64,000 nucleotides of DNA from Erodium maritimum. Its lineage: Eukaryota; Streptophyta; Magnoliopsida; Geraniales; Geraniaceae. The position numbers and the translations under genes were made by a program. Below the pieces are notes generated by a model, which was not told the origin of the DNA, searched no databases, and was given only the letters and a program-made list of their open reading frames with translations. Below, piece by piece: positions 31,866 through 43,746 of this stretch. Each line of letters opens with the position of its first letter. The stretch's first letter is position 1. The stretch is taken from assembly GCA_963921825.1 (NCBI GenBank), contig OY997589.1, forward strand, positions 55,220,959-55,284,958. The letters are read 5' to 3'.

Positions 31866-32667
31866 ATTCCTAGTTGTTGGGGATTCTTAGAGACACACTT
31901 GATAAATATCTATTTATAGCCACATATTGTGGTGGTGCATTGTGTGCACTTGATAGATCGGAATATTATTCCATAACCAGTTTTTGGTGGTGCTTTGAGA
32001 CGCACTTGATGTACTACGCTTACAAGGATGGATTTTTCAAATCGTTAATAGCTCGCATTTATGGTAGGTGATGTTGAAGCATACCATGTATGTGATGGTG
32101 GGCCGCCAACTAGAAAGATGACAAGCTAAGTCTTTCTAGAACACTGACTAGCCTGAGGCTCGCATAGCCATTAATATCGTTATTGATATATGTTATAGGG
32201 CATATCAACCGAAGTTGAACAAATTAAAGACTCAGTTCATTTTTTCTAAGTAAGTTGTTACCCTATATTCCTAGTTGTTTGGGATTCTTAGAGACACACT
32301 TGATAAATATCTATTTATAGCTACATTTTGTGGTGGTGCATTGTGTGCACTTGATAGATCGGAATATTATTCCATAACCAGTTTTTGGTGGTGCTTTGAG
32401 ACGCACTTGATCTATTACGCTTACAAGGATGGATTTTTCAAATCGTTAATAGCTCGCATTTATGGTAGGTAATGTTGAAGCATACCATGTATGTGATGGT
32501 GGGCCGCCAACTAGAAAGATGACAAGCTAAGTCTTTCTAGCACACTGACTAGCCTGAGGCTCGCATAGCCATTAATATCGTTATTGATATATGTTATAGG
32601 GCATATCAATCGAAGCTGAACAAATTAAAGACTCGGTTCATTTTTTCTAAGTAAGTTGTTACCCTAT
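31866..32667 (+). repeat. 401-bp tandem duplication
   Basis: Two nearly identical units (about 31866-32265 and 32267-32667; matching landmarks at 31874 and 32275). Each includes sub-units of the form ggtgcnttgngacgcacttgat and a hairpin with CTAGAAAGA / TCTTTCTAG arms (first copy near 32113-32142). The 65-codon frames within each unit are conserved only because the units are copies. Confidence 0.9.
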
Positions 32668-33066
32668 ATCACTACATGTCAATTCAAATCTCAAGATATT
32701 GACACTTAAGTATCTCGTTCTTTCTGTATCCAAGAATTTACCTTTCTTTCTTTGTAGTCTTTCTCTTAAACCTTGATCATATTCAGTGGGGGAATTTCAG
32801 ATTAAATAAAGGTTTTTGGGAAAAAAAAATCGTGCAAATAGGATATTTGGTTTGATTAGAAGGTGTGGTGCGGCCAGTAAAGTCAAAGTTCCTTCAAAGT
32901 CTTGCACGCCAGTTTCTGGTCGTGGTTTGGTTGGGATATCAAGTTGGCTTTCTAGGTGTTTAGTATTCAAAATTTGAATGGATAAGTGAGTGAGATGTGG
33001 TCGGTTATCACGCTAAAACTCTACTTTTATAAATACACCGTTGAGCCTACCATTTCAGTCACACAA
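32668..33066 (+). repeat. Probable Copia-2 3' LTR, upstream part
   Basis: A purine-rich cagtgggggaa lies near 32785-32796 and a TTATAAATAC TATA-like box near 33026-33035, followed by a typical leader-like text. The segment is cut at 33066 by the Gypsy LTR; similar leader-like text (cattctctctcccagacac) resumes at 37300. The LTR boundaries cannot be fixed without a second LTR. Confidence 0.4.
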
Positions 33067-33637
33067 TGTCACGCCCCAATTTCAGTAAACCGAACTCAGG
33101 ACGCGAACTTTTAAAACAATAAAACATTTGAAACCTTTTTCATAAATCACTTTAAAATCACCATTTGTTCATCAAAAATAAACATTTACAACTTAAAGGT
33201 ACGTCCCAACAAATGGACAAAAATGCAAGGTATACGTCGCTAGACTCAAAATAAACCCAGAATCCCGCTCCTAGCTCTTCAAGCTTCAGAAGCTCACCTA
33301 GTCCAACCTGCGACCGGTACCTGTAGGAAAAGTAGCTAGGGGTGAGCGTTCGCTCACCACCACGGATAACAGACTGACTACGGCATACTTAGCAGACAAT
33401 GCCGGTAACACCAACAACCAACTCAACACCGGGGATCACTATCCCCAAACTCAAGTAACCCGACCGACACTCACACACTGATACTTTCCTCAACCGACTC
33501 AACACTCGGACTCGTAATGTAGACCCAACACAACGATCACGACCTCTTCCAAGGACTCAAAAGACCACCACGCAACACCCAAGATCACAAATGATCGCAC
33601 ACCAAACAAGATCACAAAGGATCGCATACCAGCTGCT

Positions 33638-33840
33638 CAGTAACCTCCCTCACTCACGCGCTTTTCCGAACCACTCAGGCCAGGCGGTCGACCTGTCTCA
33701 GTAACCTCTCTCACTCACGCGCTTTGCCGAACCACTCAAGCCAGGCGGTCGACCTGTCTCAGTAACCTCTCTCACTCACGCGCTTTGCCGAACCACTCAG
33801 GCCAGGCGGTCGACCTGTCTCAGTAACCTCTCTCACTCAG
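33638..33840 (+). repeat. 61-bp minisatellite in the copy A LTR
   Basis: Units start with cagtaacctc at 33638, 33699, 33760 and 33821 (the last partial). Each contains a caggcggtcgacctg core that is shared with the different 48-bp unit in copy B. Confidence 0.95.
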
Positions 33841-33879
33841 GTAACCACAATCACAATCACAAGCAAGTTCAACAAACAG

Positions 33880-34560
33880 CAACAACACAGGTTCAACACT
33901 CCACAGGCACTCATGGCCACACAAGACACCAACAGTAAAACACATACTCAACAACCCCACGGGCACTCACGGCCTCCCAAGACACACCAACAGTAACTCA
34001 TGGGCTCAACAACCCCACAGGCACTCGCGGCCTCCCAAGACACACCAACGGTAACTCACGGGCTCAACAACCCCACGGGCACTCACGGCCTCCCAAGATA
34101 CACCAAACAGTAACTCACGGGCTCAACAACCCCACGGACACTCACGGCCTCCCAAGATACACCAAACAGTAACTCACGGGCTCAACAACCCCACGTGCAC
34201 TCATGGCCACCCAAGACACCAACAGTAAAACACGGGCTCAACAACCCCACGGCACTCACGGCCACCCAAGACACCAACAATAAAGTAACACGGGTTCAAC
34301 AACCCAACGGCACTAACGGCCACCCAAGACACCAACAATAAAGTAACACGGGTTCAACAACCCAACGGGCACTCATGGCCTCCCAAGACACCAACACTAA
34401 AGTAACACGGGTTCAACAACCCAACGGCACTCACGGCCATCCAAGGCACCAACAATAAAGTAACACGGGTTCAACAACCCAACGGGCACTCATGGCCTCC
34501 CAAGACACAACAGTAATACGGGCTCTCATGGCCACCCAAGACATAACTACACACAATCAA
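33880..34560 (+). repeat. Degenerate 55-60 bp minisatellite in the copy A LTR
   Basis: About ten or more units of the form cacgggttcaacaacccaacgg (split: cacgggttcaacaaccca, then acgggcactcacggcc, then cacccaagacaccaacaat). Related arrays occur in copy B (42000-42450 and 48900-49350) and in copy C on the other strand (62650-62990). Confidence 0.9.
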
Positions 34561-36346
34561 CCTCTGGCATAATCAATGCCTCCAACAGTTCTAATATCAA
34601 CAGTTTCACAAACAACCTCCGGGCATGGTCATATGCCTCCAGTACTCCTAATCTCGATAAGTTCGCAATCAACCTCCGGGCATGGTCATATGCCTCCAGT
34701 AGTTCTATTATCGATAAGTTCACTGCTCCTACGACACTACTAAGTGTCACATGCTTTTCTAATAATCGCTACGTTCCCGTATCATGCCTTTCTAATATTC
34801 AAATAAACCTACTTAACCCACGACACCCCGGTGTCACATGCAATTCTACTGTTAACTTTCCCTAGTCAGGGCCGGGATCCGGCTACTTTTCCTTACCTCG
34901 TATAAGTCCTCCAAAAGTGCCCAAATAAGCCCCGGCGTGATCTCAGTCACTCGCCTAGCTTTCCTTTGCCTCGGTCCGCAGCACGATCTAAAAGAACACA
35001 ATTTTAAGGCACTTTTAAACTCGCAGGAATAAACTGAAATTCAATAAACTTAACGCCCAAAAGTAACCCCGATAATGTCGATCACTCCCAAACTTCCCAA
35101 ATACTCGACATTGTCGATAAAGGACCCGTAAAGGCCCGATTCGCCCGACATAGTGAATCTGCCCGGGTTTTGGAAACGCCCTTCTGGGGCTCCGAAAATT
35201 CCCGTTTTCTTTTCTACGGTCTTAGAATAATTCAAGGGTTCCTAGGCACTCGACAGAATTGAATTCCGACTTCCGAGTCAATTAATTAACGTTTAAAGTT
35301 TCTAAACACGATAATTACAACTTTCACAATTTAATTCCAAATTTCGATCCGGGTGTGAATTAACGACTTGGAGAACGTCCTAAACCACCCGAACACGAAA
35401 ACCCGATACCCGGGCATGTGGGCCCCACACGGCCATAATGGGAAAATTCCCTTTTCGCCCCAAAACGTTCCTAACGAACTCCAAACCTCAACCATTCATC
35501 TTTAAACCAATCTTAAACAAAACCCAACCATATTTGAATCGTTTAAACTCAAACCCTAAAATTCGAACTTAACAAAACGAAAATCGGTTAGGTGCTCACC
35601 GTAGAGAACGTCGAGGTGAGCTTGAATCTTCGAACTTTGAGACGATCCAAAGGTTAGATGAGCGGGAATAGTAGCAAAACCTTGGCTTTTCCTTCTTCTT
35701 CTCTCCCTTTCTTCTCTCTTCTTTCTCTTTCTAAAACTAACCATTTTCTTCTTCTTTTTTTGAAATGGACGTGTATGTCATTCTTTCCCTTTTGTTTTAT
35801 TAAAAAAAAAATAACAACTAACACTTTAAAAAGCAAAACTAACCATCAAAGTCTTGTCTTGTCTTGTCCCAAAACCTAACACCACCACTTGTTTGACAAG
35901 TGGCAAGGTGGGTCCCACACCTTTTTGGGAAAATTCGGACGTTTCGGGCCCCGAACGGGCACTTTTTCCAAGAAATTACAAAACTTGACGGGCTACAAGG
36001 AAACGGCTCAACTAAGACCGTTGCGATGACGGCTAAGCTTTTTGGAACCGAAACGGTCCTCGAATGGACCAAAACGTCGCTCGGTTGACTTTTCCAGCAA
36101 AAAGTCAACATTTTCCAAATTGATCAGAAAGTTGCCCTGAGTCCCCTGTAACTCACTTCGATCAATATCGGGGTCAACTTAAGTCCGGTATGACCCTCGG
36201 GGTCATATTTAGGTTCAATCAAGTGTCTGCTGAATTTTTTTAAATTTTCCTGTTTTTCGCAGATTTGACTGGCGTTGACCGGGAGTGGTTATTACAATCT
36301 ACCCCCCTTAAAGGAATTTCGTCCACGAAATTTAAAACAACGCACT

Positions 36347-37337
36347 TCAGGAGTCGAACAGGTCGGGGTACTTCGCGCGAACCTCGTCCTCGCGTTCCCA
36401 AGTCGACTCGGCCTCGTGGTGTCGCCACAACACCAGTTCTAAGCAGATAACCCTTCCGCGCAGGACCTGCTCTCGTGGATCCCTTTCCCACATCGGTTTC
36501 TCCTTATACGGGACATCACCCGTTACCTCGACATCCGTCCACTCAAAGACGTACTCAAGACCTCGAAAGGCCTGATACACCGCGAGGCTAACCCGCCTCC
36601 GCCGCGGTTGAAACGCACCTGTCCACCCTTCGGACTCATCTCTAGGGATACATGACCACCGACTGCTGACTCAAGAGTTCGGCGCCGTCTGCCAGCATAG
36701 CTCCTGCTGACTCTACGCGGTCTTCAAACGCTCATGCTTCGGCACGACCGACTCAGTTGTCTCTCGGTCCAGTTCTAGACCTAGTAAGCTCGTATTCCTT
36801 ACTTCTGCCCAGCACACGGGCGATTGACACGGCCTACCACACAACGGTTCAAACGGTGCCATCTTGATACTGGCCTGAAAGCTATTGTTATAGGCGAACT
36901 CGGCTAACCGCTCATGAAATCCATCGTGACGTGCCCCCATTTCCACCATGCAACCTACAGTGGTTGCAGTAAACCAGCGGGACGCTGTTGTTCGGCTCTC
37001 ACCTGCCGATGAGTGAGACACCGCGATACCAACTCTGCGACCGCTCTCCGCATTCCGCTCCACAAGATATGTCACCTGATGTTGCGCCCCTCTTAGTGCT
37101 ACCCACGTGCACTGTCAGACGCGAATTCTGCGACTCTCGCAGCTCGTCGCCTCCACTGTTACGCGGTATGAACAAACCTCCGCGATACCGTAACTCCCAA
37201 TTAGCACGACGATCCCAGCCCTCGGCGTCAACACCGCCGGCTACTCTATCCCGGATCTCTGTCGTCTCGACATCCACTGACTGTGCTTCTATCCCCCGGC
37301 ACATTCTCTCTCCCAGACACAAACTCTTGCTACTCAT
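36347..37337 (-). pseudogene. Gypsy copy A pol fragments: H2C2, integrase end, C-terminal tail
   Basis: Three minus-strand frames. 37337-36999 holds the zinc-binding H2C2 region in decayed form (NWELRYRGGLFIPRN, DELRESQNSRLTVHVGSTKR). 37075-36713 holds the end of the integrase (ERLAEFAYNNSFQASIKMAP, then LCGRPCQSPVCW and LGLELDRETTE); the catalytic core before it is missing or scrambled. 36580-36347 is the pol tail (VLRGRVICLELVLWRHHEAE, then STWEREDEVRAKYPDLF), typical of Gypsy pol C-termini. Best guess Del/Tekay type from these motifs (inference). Confidence 0.85.
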
Positions 37338-38480
37338 CCTTTGTAATTAATACTTTCCATAAATATTCTTCTCTCATGTAATAGAAAGTTCCTTGGTCTA
37401 GACACTTTCCATTACTGGGTATTGTGCTGTGCAAGTTCCATGTCCAGATTTGTGAGTGGGCACCTTTTTTTGGTTAGAAGTTGTGTTAACTCGGGGGAGC
37501 AACCGATATGTTCGCCACCTCATACTTTCCAGAATAATTGCTTCAAGTCAGTGTGCTATGAGCCATGCCACAACTTTCTTGTTACATTTGTTTGCTCTAT
37601 AACTGGGTGTGTTCTTTTTACTTATATTACTTGCTCGATGCGTACTACCGCTTATATATCTGTTGTTTAAATCACTTCTAGATTATCAAGTTATTTTATT
37701 CCTACAATACTAACATTGTGTTTAGATGGTTTAACCATAAATGTTTCTTGTGAGATGTGATACAGAATATTTTATTGGACAATAGAATCTTCTAGTTCTT
37801 CTATGAAATTTCACATGAATTCTTAATGATATTACACATCATCGTTGATCGAATATGTCAACGTAGAACATATTTGTATTATTGAACTTCTAGTCCGATA
37901 TAGCATAGGCTTTGACTGTTCTCGTGATTATATAATACAATTCATGTAAACGAGCATGTGCTTTTCGGTACTCACTTATCACCTTAATCACTATATATGA
38001 TACTTGAGAAATTAGGTCTCAATTCAGGTCTCGATATGATATCCACTAATGTAAATATCGTCAACACTGAGTAGATTACTTCTGGATCTACTCGCATAAA
38101 AAAGAATTTTGGATGCTTAATTTTATTGTAATTTTTAACAATATGGTAGCTCTTTTAGAGATCTTAAATGATACCTTCAACGTTGTTACATAACAATTTC
38201 ATATGAGTGAGGAGTATGGTGAGAGGTTTAGCTCTTCAAAGTGGCAATCAAAGTCTATTACTAGATATGGTTCTCCCTCTATCACTTTGGGTTATCATGA
38301 AGCTCTTGTGGAAGGCACAAGCGTGCTGGTGTCAAGAACTTCACTGATATATATGCCCTTTTGATGGCACGATACCGGTGGCTCCAAGGAAGTCTGAAGC
38401 GTAGGATTCGCTCTCTCGTTTAGAGGAGATTGTAGAAAGCTCTAAGGGAAAAGGCTTGTTGGCTTCGAGTCCAAGATTAG
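37300..38480 (+). other. Non-coding; start probably Copia-2 LTR continuation
   Basis: The first few hundred bases read like an LTR leader or U5 (cattctctctcccagacac, then T-rich text). From about 37680 the sequence is AT-rich without motifs. No gene seen. Confidence 0.4.
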
Positions 38481-40205
38481 AGTGGAGGATTCAGAACTAG
38501 CTCAAAGTGGGTGAATCTAACAGTTCAATTATGTTAAGATTTTTGTTAGCAATTTGCCTCCATTTGCAGAGGAGGCTTGGTTGAGAAGAACTTTTGGATC
38601 CTATGGTAAGATAACCAGAGCTTTTGTGTCTAGACGACTCAATGTGATATGTCAATTCTTTGGTTTTATTCACATTTAAACTCAAGAGGATGTGGTTGAG
38701 ATGATAAAAAAACCTTAAAAGGAAAGAGATTTGATGGGTACCTTTATTGGTTGTCCTGACTTGGCTGGAAGAGGGACATGGTGTCAAATTGAGAGGACCA
38801 CCCAACCATCAGAGGGTTCCAGTGCGGAAGTCCGACAAATCCTTGTGAAGGACCAGTGAGTATGTGAATAAGGAGGAAATTGTTGAGTTTGAAGTTCAGG
38901 GGGCTGTGAATGAGGGTTAATGTGTGGATGCTATTTTAGGTGTTCTAGCATTAGATCATGGGGACTTTTCAGCCCAATTCATTCGAGAAGTTATGGCCAA
39001 CAAAGGGGTGACTGATATTGTTTTGAAAGATTTTGGCTATATTGTCTTCTTGCTCTCTTGGCCGAATGCACCCCTTTGTTAAGATCTCTAAGACACTGAT
39101 TGGCGTTGGGTTCACAAATGGTTCACGATCCTTAATACAAATGTAAAGTTGGTCACTCAAGGTGATTTTTTTCCAATGGATGTTAGTCTCAGGCATCCCA
39201 TCACAGGGTTGGAGTTATCAAAATTTATTTTCCAATGGTTTAGTTTTGGCCACTGTTTTAACAATGGATTGCGATTCTTCTTTTGAGAAGGAAATCTTGT
39301 TAATTCATAGCCGTTTTAACTTTTAAGTTGTCCCCTCAGTATGTAAATCTCAAATTGGAAATAGAACTTTTCAAGGTTTTTGTCGAGGTCACATCTTGTG
39401 TTGTAGTCCTAATCAAGGTGTTGTCGAATTCATCCCAGTTGGAGAGTCCTCTTCCTTCTGGGGAGGAGGTTCAAATGGGGGTCGATATTCTTGCTTCGGG
39501 AAGGTTGGTACCTGATCGGATCTTAAGAGATTCTATTTCAAATCTCTTAGATAAGATTGTTGAGAATCCTTCTCCGAGTCAATTTTATGAGAGGTACGAG
39601 AATGAATTCCTTTCTTTGGATTGTTGGTTGACTGCTCTAAACTAACTTTGGATATTAAAAACATGGGACTCAAATTCTTTGAGAATTCAAAAGTGTCATC
39701 CTCCTTTTGTGAAGAGCAACTTAACTAGACTATTCATGAATATGTTAAGGCCTCAAGTGCGGCCACATATCAAGACTTAAAGACCTTAAAGGAGAATTTT
39801 CTTTTTCTTGTTAGGTGGGAGTGCAAATCTTAATCTTGAGATTTTTCCAGACTCTATTAGCTTCGCGGAGACTAATTTGATTGTTTCATAGTTGTTGCAT
39901 AAGGCCCAATTTTCAAAAGGTCTTTTTCGAGGAAGGCGTGGAAGAGGTGTCAAAAAGTCCTCGGCTGTTGTAATTGAAGTGTGACCAAAATCTCGATCCA
40001 GAAGCATGATTAGGGGGTCTAAGAAAGGGGTCTGAGAATATGTTAAGCGAATGGGTCAAAGGCATCGACTTCGGGCGTAGAGGTATTGTGGCTCAGTTCA
40101 ATAACTTGGATAACGAGATTACCAGTAAGCTCGACCTGGGTAATGAATATGACTTGGATTATGAAGATGTTTGTGGCGAGGAGGATTGTCCGCCCCTCGC
40201 TTGAG
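38481..40205 (+). pseudogene. RRM-type LINE ORF1 remnant without ORF2
   Basis: Frame 1 from 38536 gives KIFVSNLPPFAEEAWLRRTF, then GSYGKITRAFVSRRLNVICQ and FFGFIHI: an RNA-recognition motif with RNP2 (IFVSNLP) and RNP1 (FFGFIHI). It resembles the ORF1 of the full-length LINE at 19784. After many shifts, 39328-39645 is open. The end (40097-40205) reads FNNLDNEITSKLDLGN then EYDLDYEDVCGEEDCPPLA-stop, matching the acidic ORF1 tail FDNLEFEVNQALELEAN of the other LINE. No endonuclease or RT follows; a 3' UTR and tail come next, to about 40410. Confidence 0.75.
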
Positions 40206-40410
40206 GAGTTTTTGAGGGAGGTTCCATTTTAGGTTTTGGTGTATTTACTTTTCGGTGAGGGTGTCGGAGGAGCTTGTATAATTTTTTGGGCCCTGTTTTT
40301 ATTTCTTTAAAGGTCTTGTGGACAATCTCCTTTTACTGGGCAAATCTTTTTCTTGTTGAATTTCAAATTCATGAATAAAACCATCATTTCATTAAATAAA
40401 ACTCTTTTAC
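40206..40410 (+). other. 3' UTR and tail of the ORF1-only LINE
   Basis: A hairpin GAATTTCAAATTC (40358-40370) is followed by gaataaaacc and a short A-rich tail, the same order as other LINE tails. No clear target duplication found. Confidence 0.5.
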
Positions 40411-40986
40411 GACACCATAATAGCGTTGACCTAGAAATGTTTCCCTTTGTGATAATATTGTGTCAATGATACACATATCACTTTCATTTTCACACACAAG
40501 TTGATCGCTTCAGGGATCCATATATAGTCATCAAAGTGGATCGTAGTCATATGGTTTACATCGTCATATGTAAAATCGTCTAACTTCAATCAGATCTTCG
40601 GAATCTAACTTGGAACTTTATGTCCAAAATACCATGAAGTCATGGGAGTCCTGATTTAATGAAGTTCTGGCCATATAAATTGCAAGAGTGCATCTTAAAT
40701 AAAAAAAATGGTGCACGTATATATGAACTTCTAGACACATGAGATTTAGCAATAATGCACATATATGTTTCATTTGAACAAATGATTCAATAAATTTATC
40801 TCAAGTTCGGCGAAACTTTAAGTCTATATGAACTTATAGTCATACGACATTTAATAGTGGTTCATGTATGTATTTCATTTGAACGACTGGTTCAATGAAT
40901 TTATCTTTGATGGATTTGGAACTTTATGTCCAAAATACTATGATATTCGTAAACTCCAGGTTACAAATATACAACATTTGAATAAT

Positions 40987-40989
<3 letters not shown>
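40411..40989 (+). other. AT-rich, non-coding, with an old local duplication
   Basis: Two diverged copies share ggaactttatgtccaaaatac (near 40612 and 40918; 19-20 bases alike) and tttcatttgaac (near 40769 and 40877). No gene seen. Confidence 0.5.

Positions 40990-41057
<68 letters not shown>
40990..41057 (+). repeat. (AT)n microsatellite, left of Gypsy copy B
   Basis: 68 bases of AT repeat abut the LTR. The same tract resumes for 14 bases at 51168 after the element, so the element was inserted into it. Confidence 0.95.
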
Positions 41058-41061
<4 letters not shown>

Positions 41062-41309
41062 ACGCCCCAATTTCAGTAAAACCGAACTAGGGACGCGAAC
41101 ATTTTAAAACATAGAAACACTTGAAAACCTGTTTTCATTAAACACTTTAAAAGTACCATTTGTTCAACAAAATAATAAATACAGTTTAAAACACGTCCCA
41201 ACAAGTGGACTAAAAACAAGGTATCCGTCGCTAGACTCAAAACTCCCAGAAACCCGCTTTAAGCTCTTCAAGCTTCAGAAGCTCACCTAGTCCAGCCTAC
41301 GAGCGATAC

Positions 41310-43530
41310 CTGTAGGAAAAGCAGCTAGGGGTGAGCGTTCGCTCACCACCGCGGATAACAGACTGACTACGGCATAATTAGCAGAAAAGCCAGTAACACT
41401 AAAACCAAACCCAACACCGGGACTACAGTCACCAACTCAAGTACCCAACTGACCCACAACCCGTTACTTTCCTCAACAGACCCAACACTCGATAACACCA
41501 CGTAGACCCGACACAACTATCGACGACCTCCTCCAAGGACACGACAGAAAGACTACACAACGCCAAACAAGATCACAAAGGATCGCACACCAGCTGCTCA
41601 GTAACCAATCTCAATCAGGTCAGGGATCGACCTATCGCAATTCCTCGACACGAAGTCGGATCAGGCTGTCGACCTTTAGAACTCGCAATTCATCGACACT
41701 AAGTCGGATCAGGCTGTCGACCTTTAGAACTCGCAATTCATCGACACTAAGTCGGATCAGGCTGTCGACCTTTAGAACTCGCAATTCATCGACACTAAGT
41801 CGGATCAGGCTGTCGACCTTTAGAACTCGCAATTCATCGACACTAAGTCGGATCAGGCTGTCGACCTTTAGAACTCGCAATTCATCGACACTAAGTCGGA
41901 TCAGGCTGTCGACCTTTAGAACTCACAACTTCAGGTAACCACAATCACAATCACAGGCAAGTTCAATCACACAGTCACTCAAGGCCACTCAAAACACCTC
42001 AACAATCAAGACTCGGGTTCAACAACCCCACGGGCACTCACTGCCACTCAAGACACACCAACGGTCAAGACTCGGGTTCAACAACCCCACGACACTCACG
42101 GCCACCCCAAAACATCAATAGTAAGACACGGGCACTCATGGCCACCCAAGATACCAATTTAAATACACGGGCTCTCAAGGCCACCCAAACTCAACAATAA
42201 ATAACACGGGCTCTCAAGGCCACCCAACTCAACAATAAATAACACGGGCTCTCAAGGCCACCCAAACTCAACAATAAATAACACGCTTGCAACTTACCGA
42301 GACTCTAACTCGTAAGCCAGCTAAACACCAACAGTAAAGTACGGGCTCTCATGGCCACCCAAACACGAATAATAACACGGGCTCTCAAGGCCACCCAAGA
42401 CTCAACAATAATAATACACGGGCTCTCAAGGCCACCCAAGACGCCAAAATAAACAATCAACCTCCGGCTTAACCCAAGCCTCCAACAGTCCTAATATCAA
42501 CAGTTTCACAATCAACCTCCGGGCATGGTCATATGCCTCCAGTACTCCTAATATCGATAAGTTCACAAACAACCTCCGGGCATGGTCATATGCCTCCAGT
42601 AAATCAATTACGCTAAGTTCTCTGCTCCTACGACACTACTAAGTGTCACATGCCTTTCCAATAATTACTAAGTTCCCGTAACATGTTTTTCTAATAAACG
42701 CTACAATCCCGTATCATGCTTTTCTAATAATTAAATAACCTACTCAACCCACGACACCCCGGTGTCACATGCAATTCTACTGTTAACTTTCCCCAGTCAG
42801 GGCCGAGATCCGGCTACTTTTCCCTACCTCGTGCGTGTTCTCCAAGAGTGCCCAAATAAGCCCCGGCGTGATCTCAGTCACTCGCCTAGCTTCCCTTTGC
42901 CTCGATCCGCAGCACGACCTAAAAGAACATAATTTCAAGGCACCTTTAAACTCGCAGGAATAAACTGAAATTCGATAAACTTAACGCCCAAACGTAACCC
43001 CGACAATGTCGATCACTCCCAAACTTCCCGATTACTCGACATTGTCGATAAAGGACCCGTAAAGGCCCGATTCGCCCGACATGGCGAATCTGCCCGGGTT
43101 TTGGAAATGCCCTTCCGGGGCTCCAAAAATTCCCGTTTTCGTTTCTACGGTCTTAGAATAATTCAAGGAACCCAATGTACTTGCCCGAATCGAATTCCGA
43201 CTTCCGAGTCATTTAATTGACGTTTAAAGTTTCTAAACCCGAAATTCCAACTTTCACAATTTAATTCCAAATTCCGATCCGGGTGTGGATTAACTACTTG
43301 GGGATCGTCCTAAACCACCCGAACACGAAAACCCGATACTCGGGAACGTGGGCCCCACCCGGCCACAATTAGGAAAATTTCCTTTTCGCCCCAAAACGTT
43401 CCTAACGAACCCCTAACCTCAACCATTCATCTTTAAATCAATCTTAAACAAAACCCAACCTTAATCAAACCGTTTAAACTCAAACCATAAAATTCAAACG
43501 TTCCAAAATGAAAATCGGTTAGGTTCTTAC
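41310..43530 (-). promoter_or_regulatory. Putative intron inside the Gypsy LTR (hypothesis)
   Basis: On the element's sense strand a 5' splice-like CTACG|GTAAGAAC lies at 43530 and a 3' splice-like site with a pyrimidine tract, GCTTTTCCTACAG|GTA, at 41310, 2.2 kb apart. Both sites are present in copy A (35599 and 33321; donor GTGAGC) and in copy C (61720 and 63536; donor GTGAGT, acceptor CTATAG). The TATA box lies about 210-240 bases upstream of the donor in copies B and C. Conservation across three diverged LTRs supports function, but no transcript evidence is available here. Confidence 0.4.
41639..41930 (+). repeat. 48-bp minisatellite, six units, in the copy B LTR
   Basis: Six near-identical units with the core tcggatcaggctgtcgacc. 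Because 48 is a multiple of three, an 82-codon minus frame repeats MRVLKVDSLIRLSVDEL-like text; it is not a gene. The same array is at 48535-48826. Confidence 0.95.
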
Positions 43531-43738
43531 CGTAGAGGAAGACGATGTGAGCTCGAATCTACTATCGTTGAGACAAACCCATGGCTCGATGCTCGTGAAT
43601 AGTGACCACAAACCCCAACTCCTTCTCTTTTCTCTCTTCTTCTCCTTCTCCTTCTCTCTCTAAAAACTAACTCTCTTTTTCCATTTTCTTTTCCCTTTTT
43701 ACATTGTATGGACGTGTACTCATTCTTCCCTTTTGTTT

Positions 43739-43746
43739 TATTTATA
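43739..43746 (-). promoter_or_regulatory. TATA box of the Gypsy LTR
   Basis: TATTTATA on plus, i.e. TATAAATA in the element sense, followed by A-rich then CT/GA-rich leader text. The same box occurs at 50635-50642 (the 5' LTR, which would drive the element) and at 61484-61491 in copy C on the plus strand. It is lost in copy A. Confidence 0.6.

Larger units (their letters stand above)
33067..36296 (-). repeat. Gypsy copy A 3' LTR
   Basis: About 3.23 kb. On the plus strand it starts TGTCACGCCCCAATTTCAG and ends GAGTGGTTATTACA. It contains the small hairpin (33341-33358), a 3' splice-like site at 33321-33322 and a 5' splice-like site at 35594-35599. Unlike copies B and C its TATA box is lost (the region near 35800 reads tttattaaaaa on plus). 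Confidence 0.9.
33067..37299 (-). mobile_element. Gypsy copy A: 3' LTR plus 1 kb of pol, truncated
   Basis: Same family as copy B (41058-51167), same minus orientation. The 3' LTR is complete and is followed by a polypurine tract (CCCCCC on plus at 36302-36307) and about 1 kb of decayed pol colinear with 44272-45250. It then stops abruptly at 37299, with no primer site or second LTR. Its right-hand flank looks like the continuation of the Copia-2 LTR, suggesting it was inserted there and later lost its 5' half. Confidence 0.85.

Noticed and set aside
40864..41079. Frame ending in (IY)n, and the similar frame at 55642-55839
   Set aside because: Translation of AT microsatellites.
41632..41880. 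Minus-strand 82-codon frame with perfect 16-residue repeats (also at 48528-48776)
   Set aside because: Produced by the 48-bp minisatellite, whose length is a multiple of three; same in both LTRs, no start context or homology.
41639..41930. Regular short repeats resembling a CRISPR array
   Set aside because: Units are contiguous without unique spacers, in a eukaryotic LTR; a plain minisatellite.
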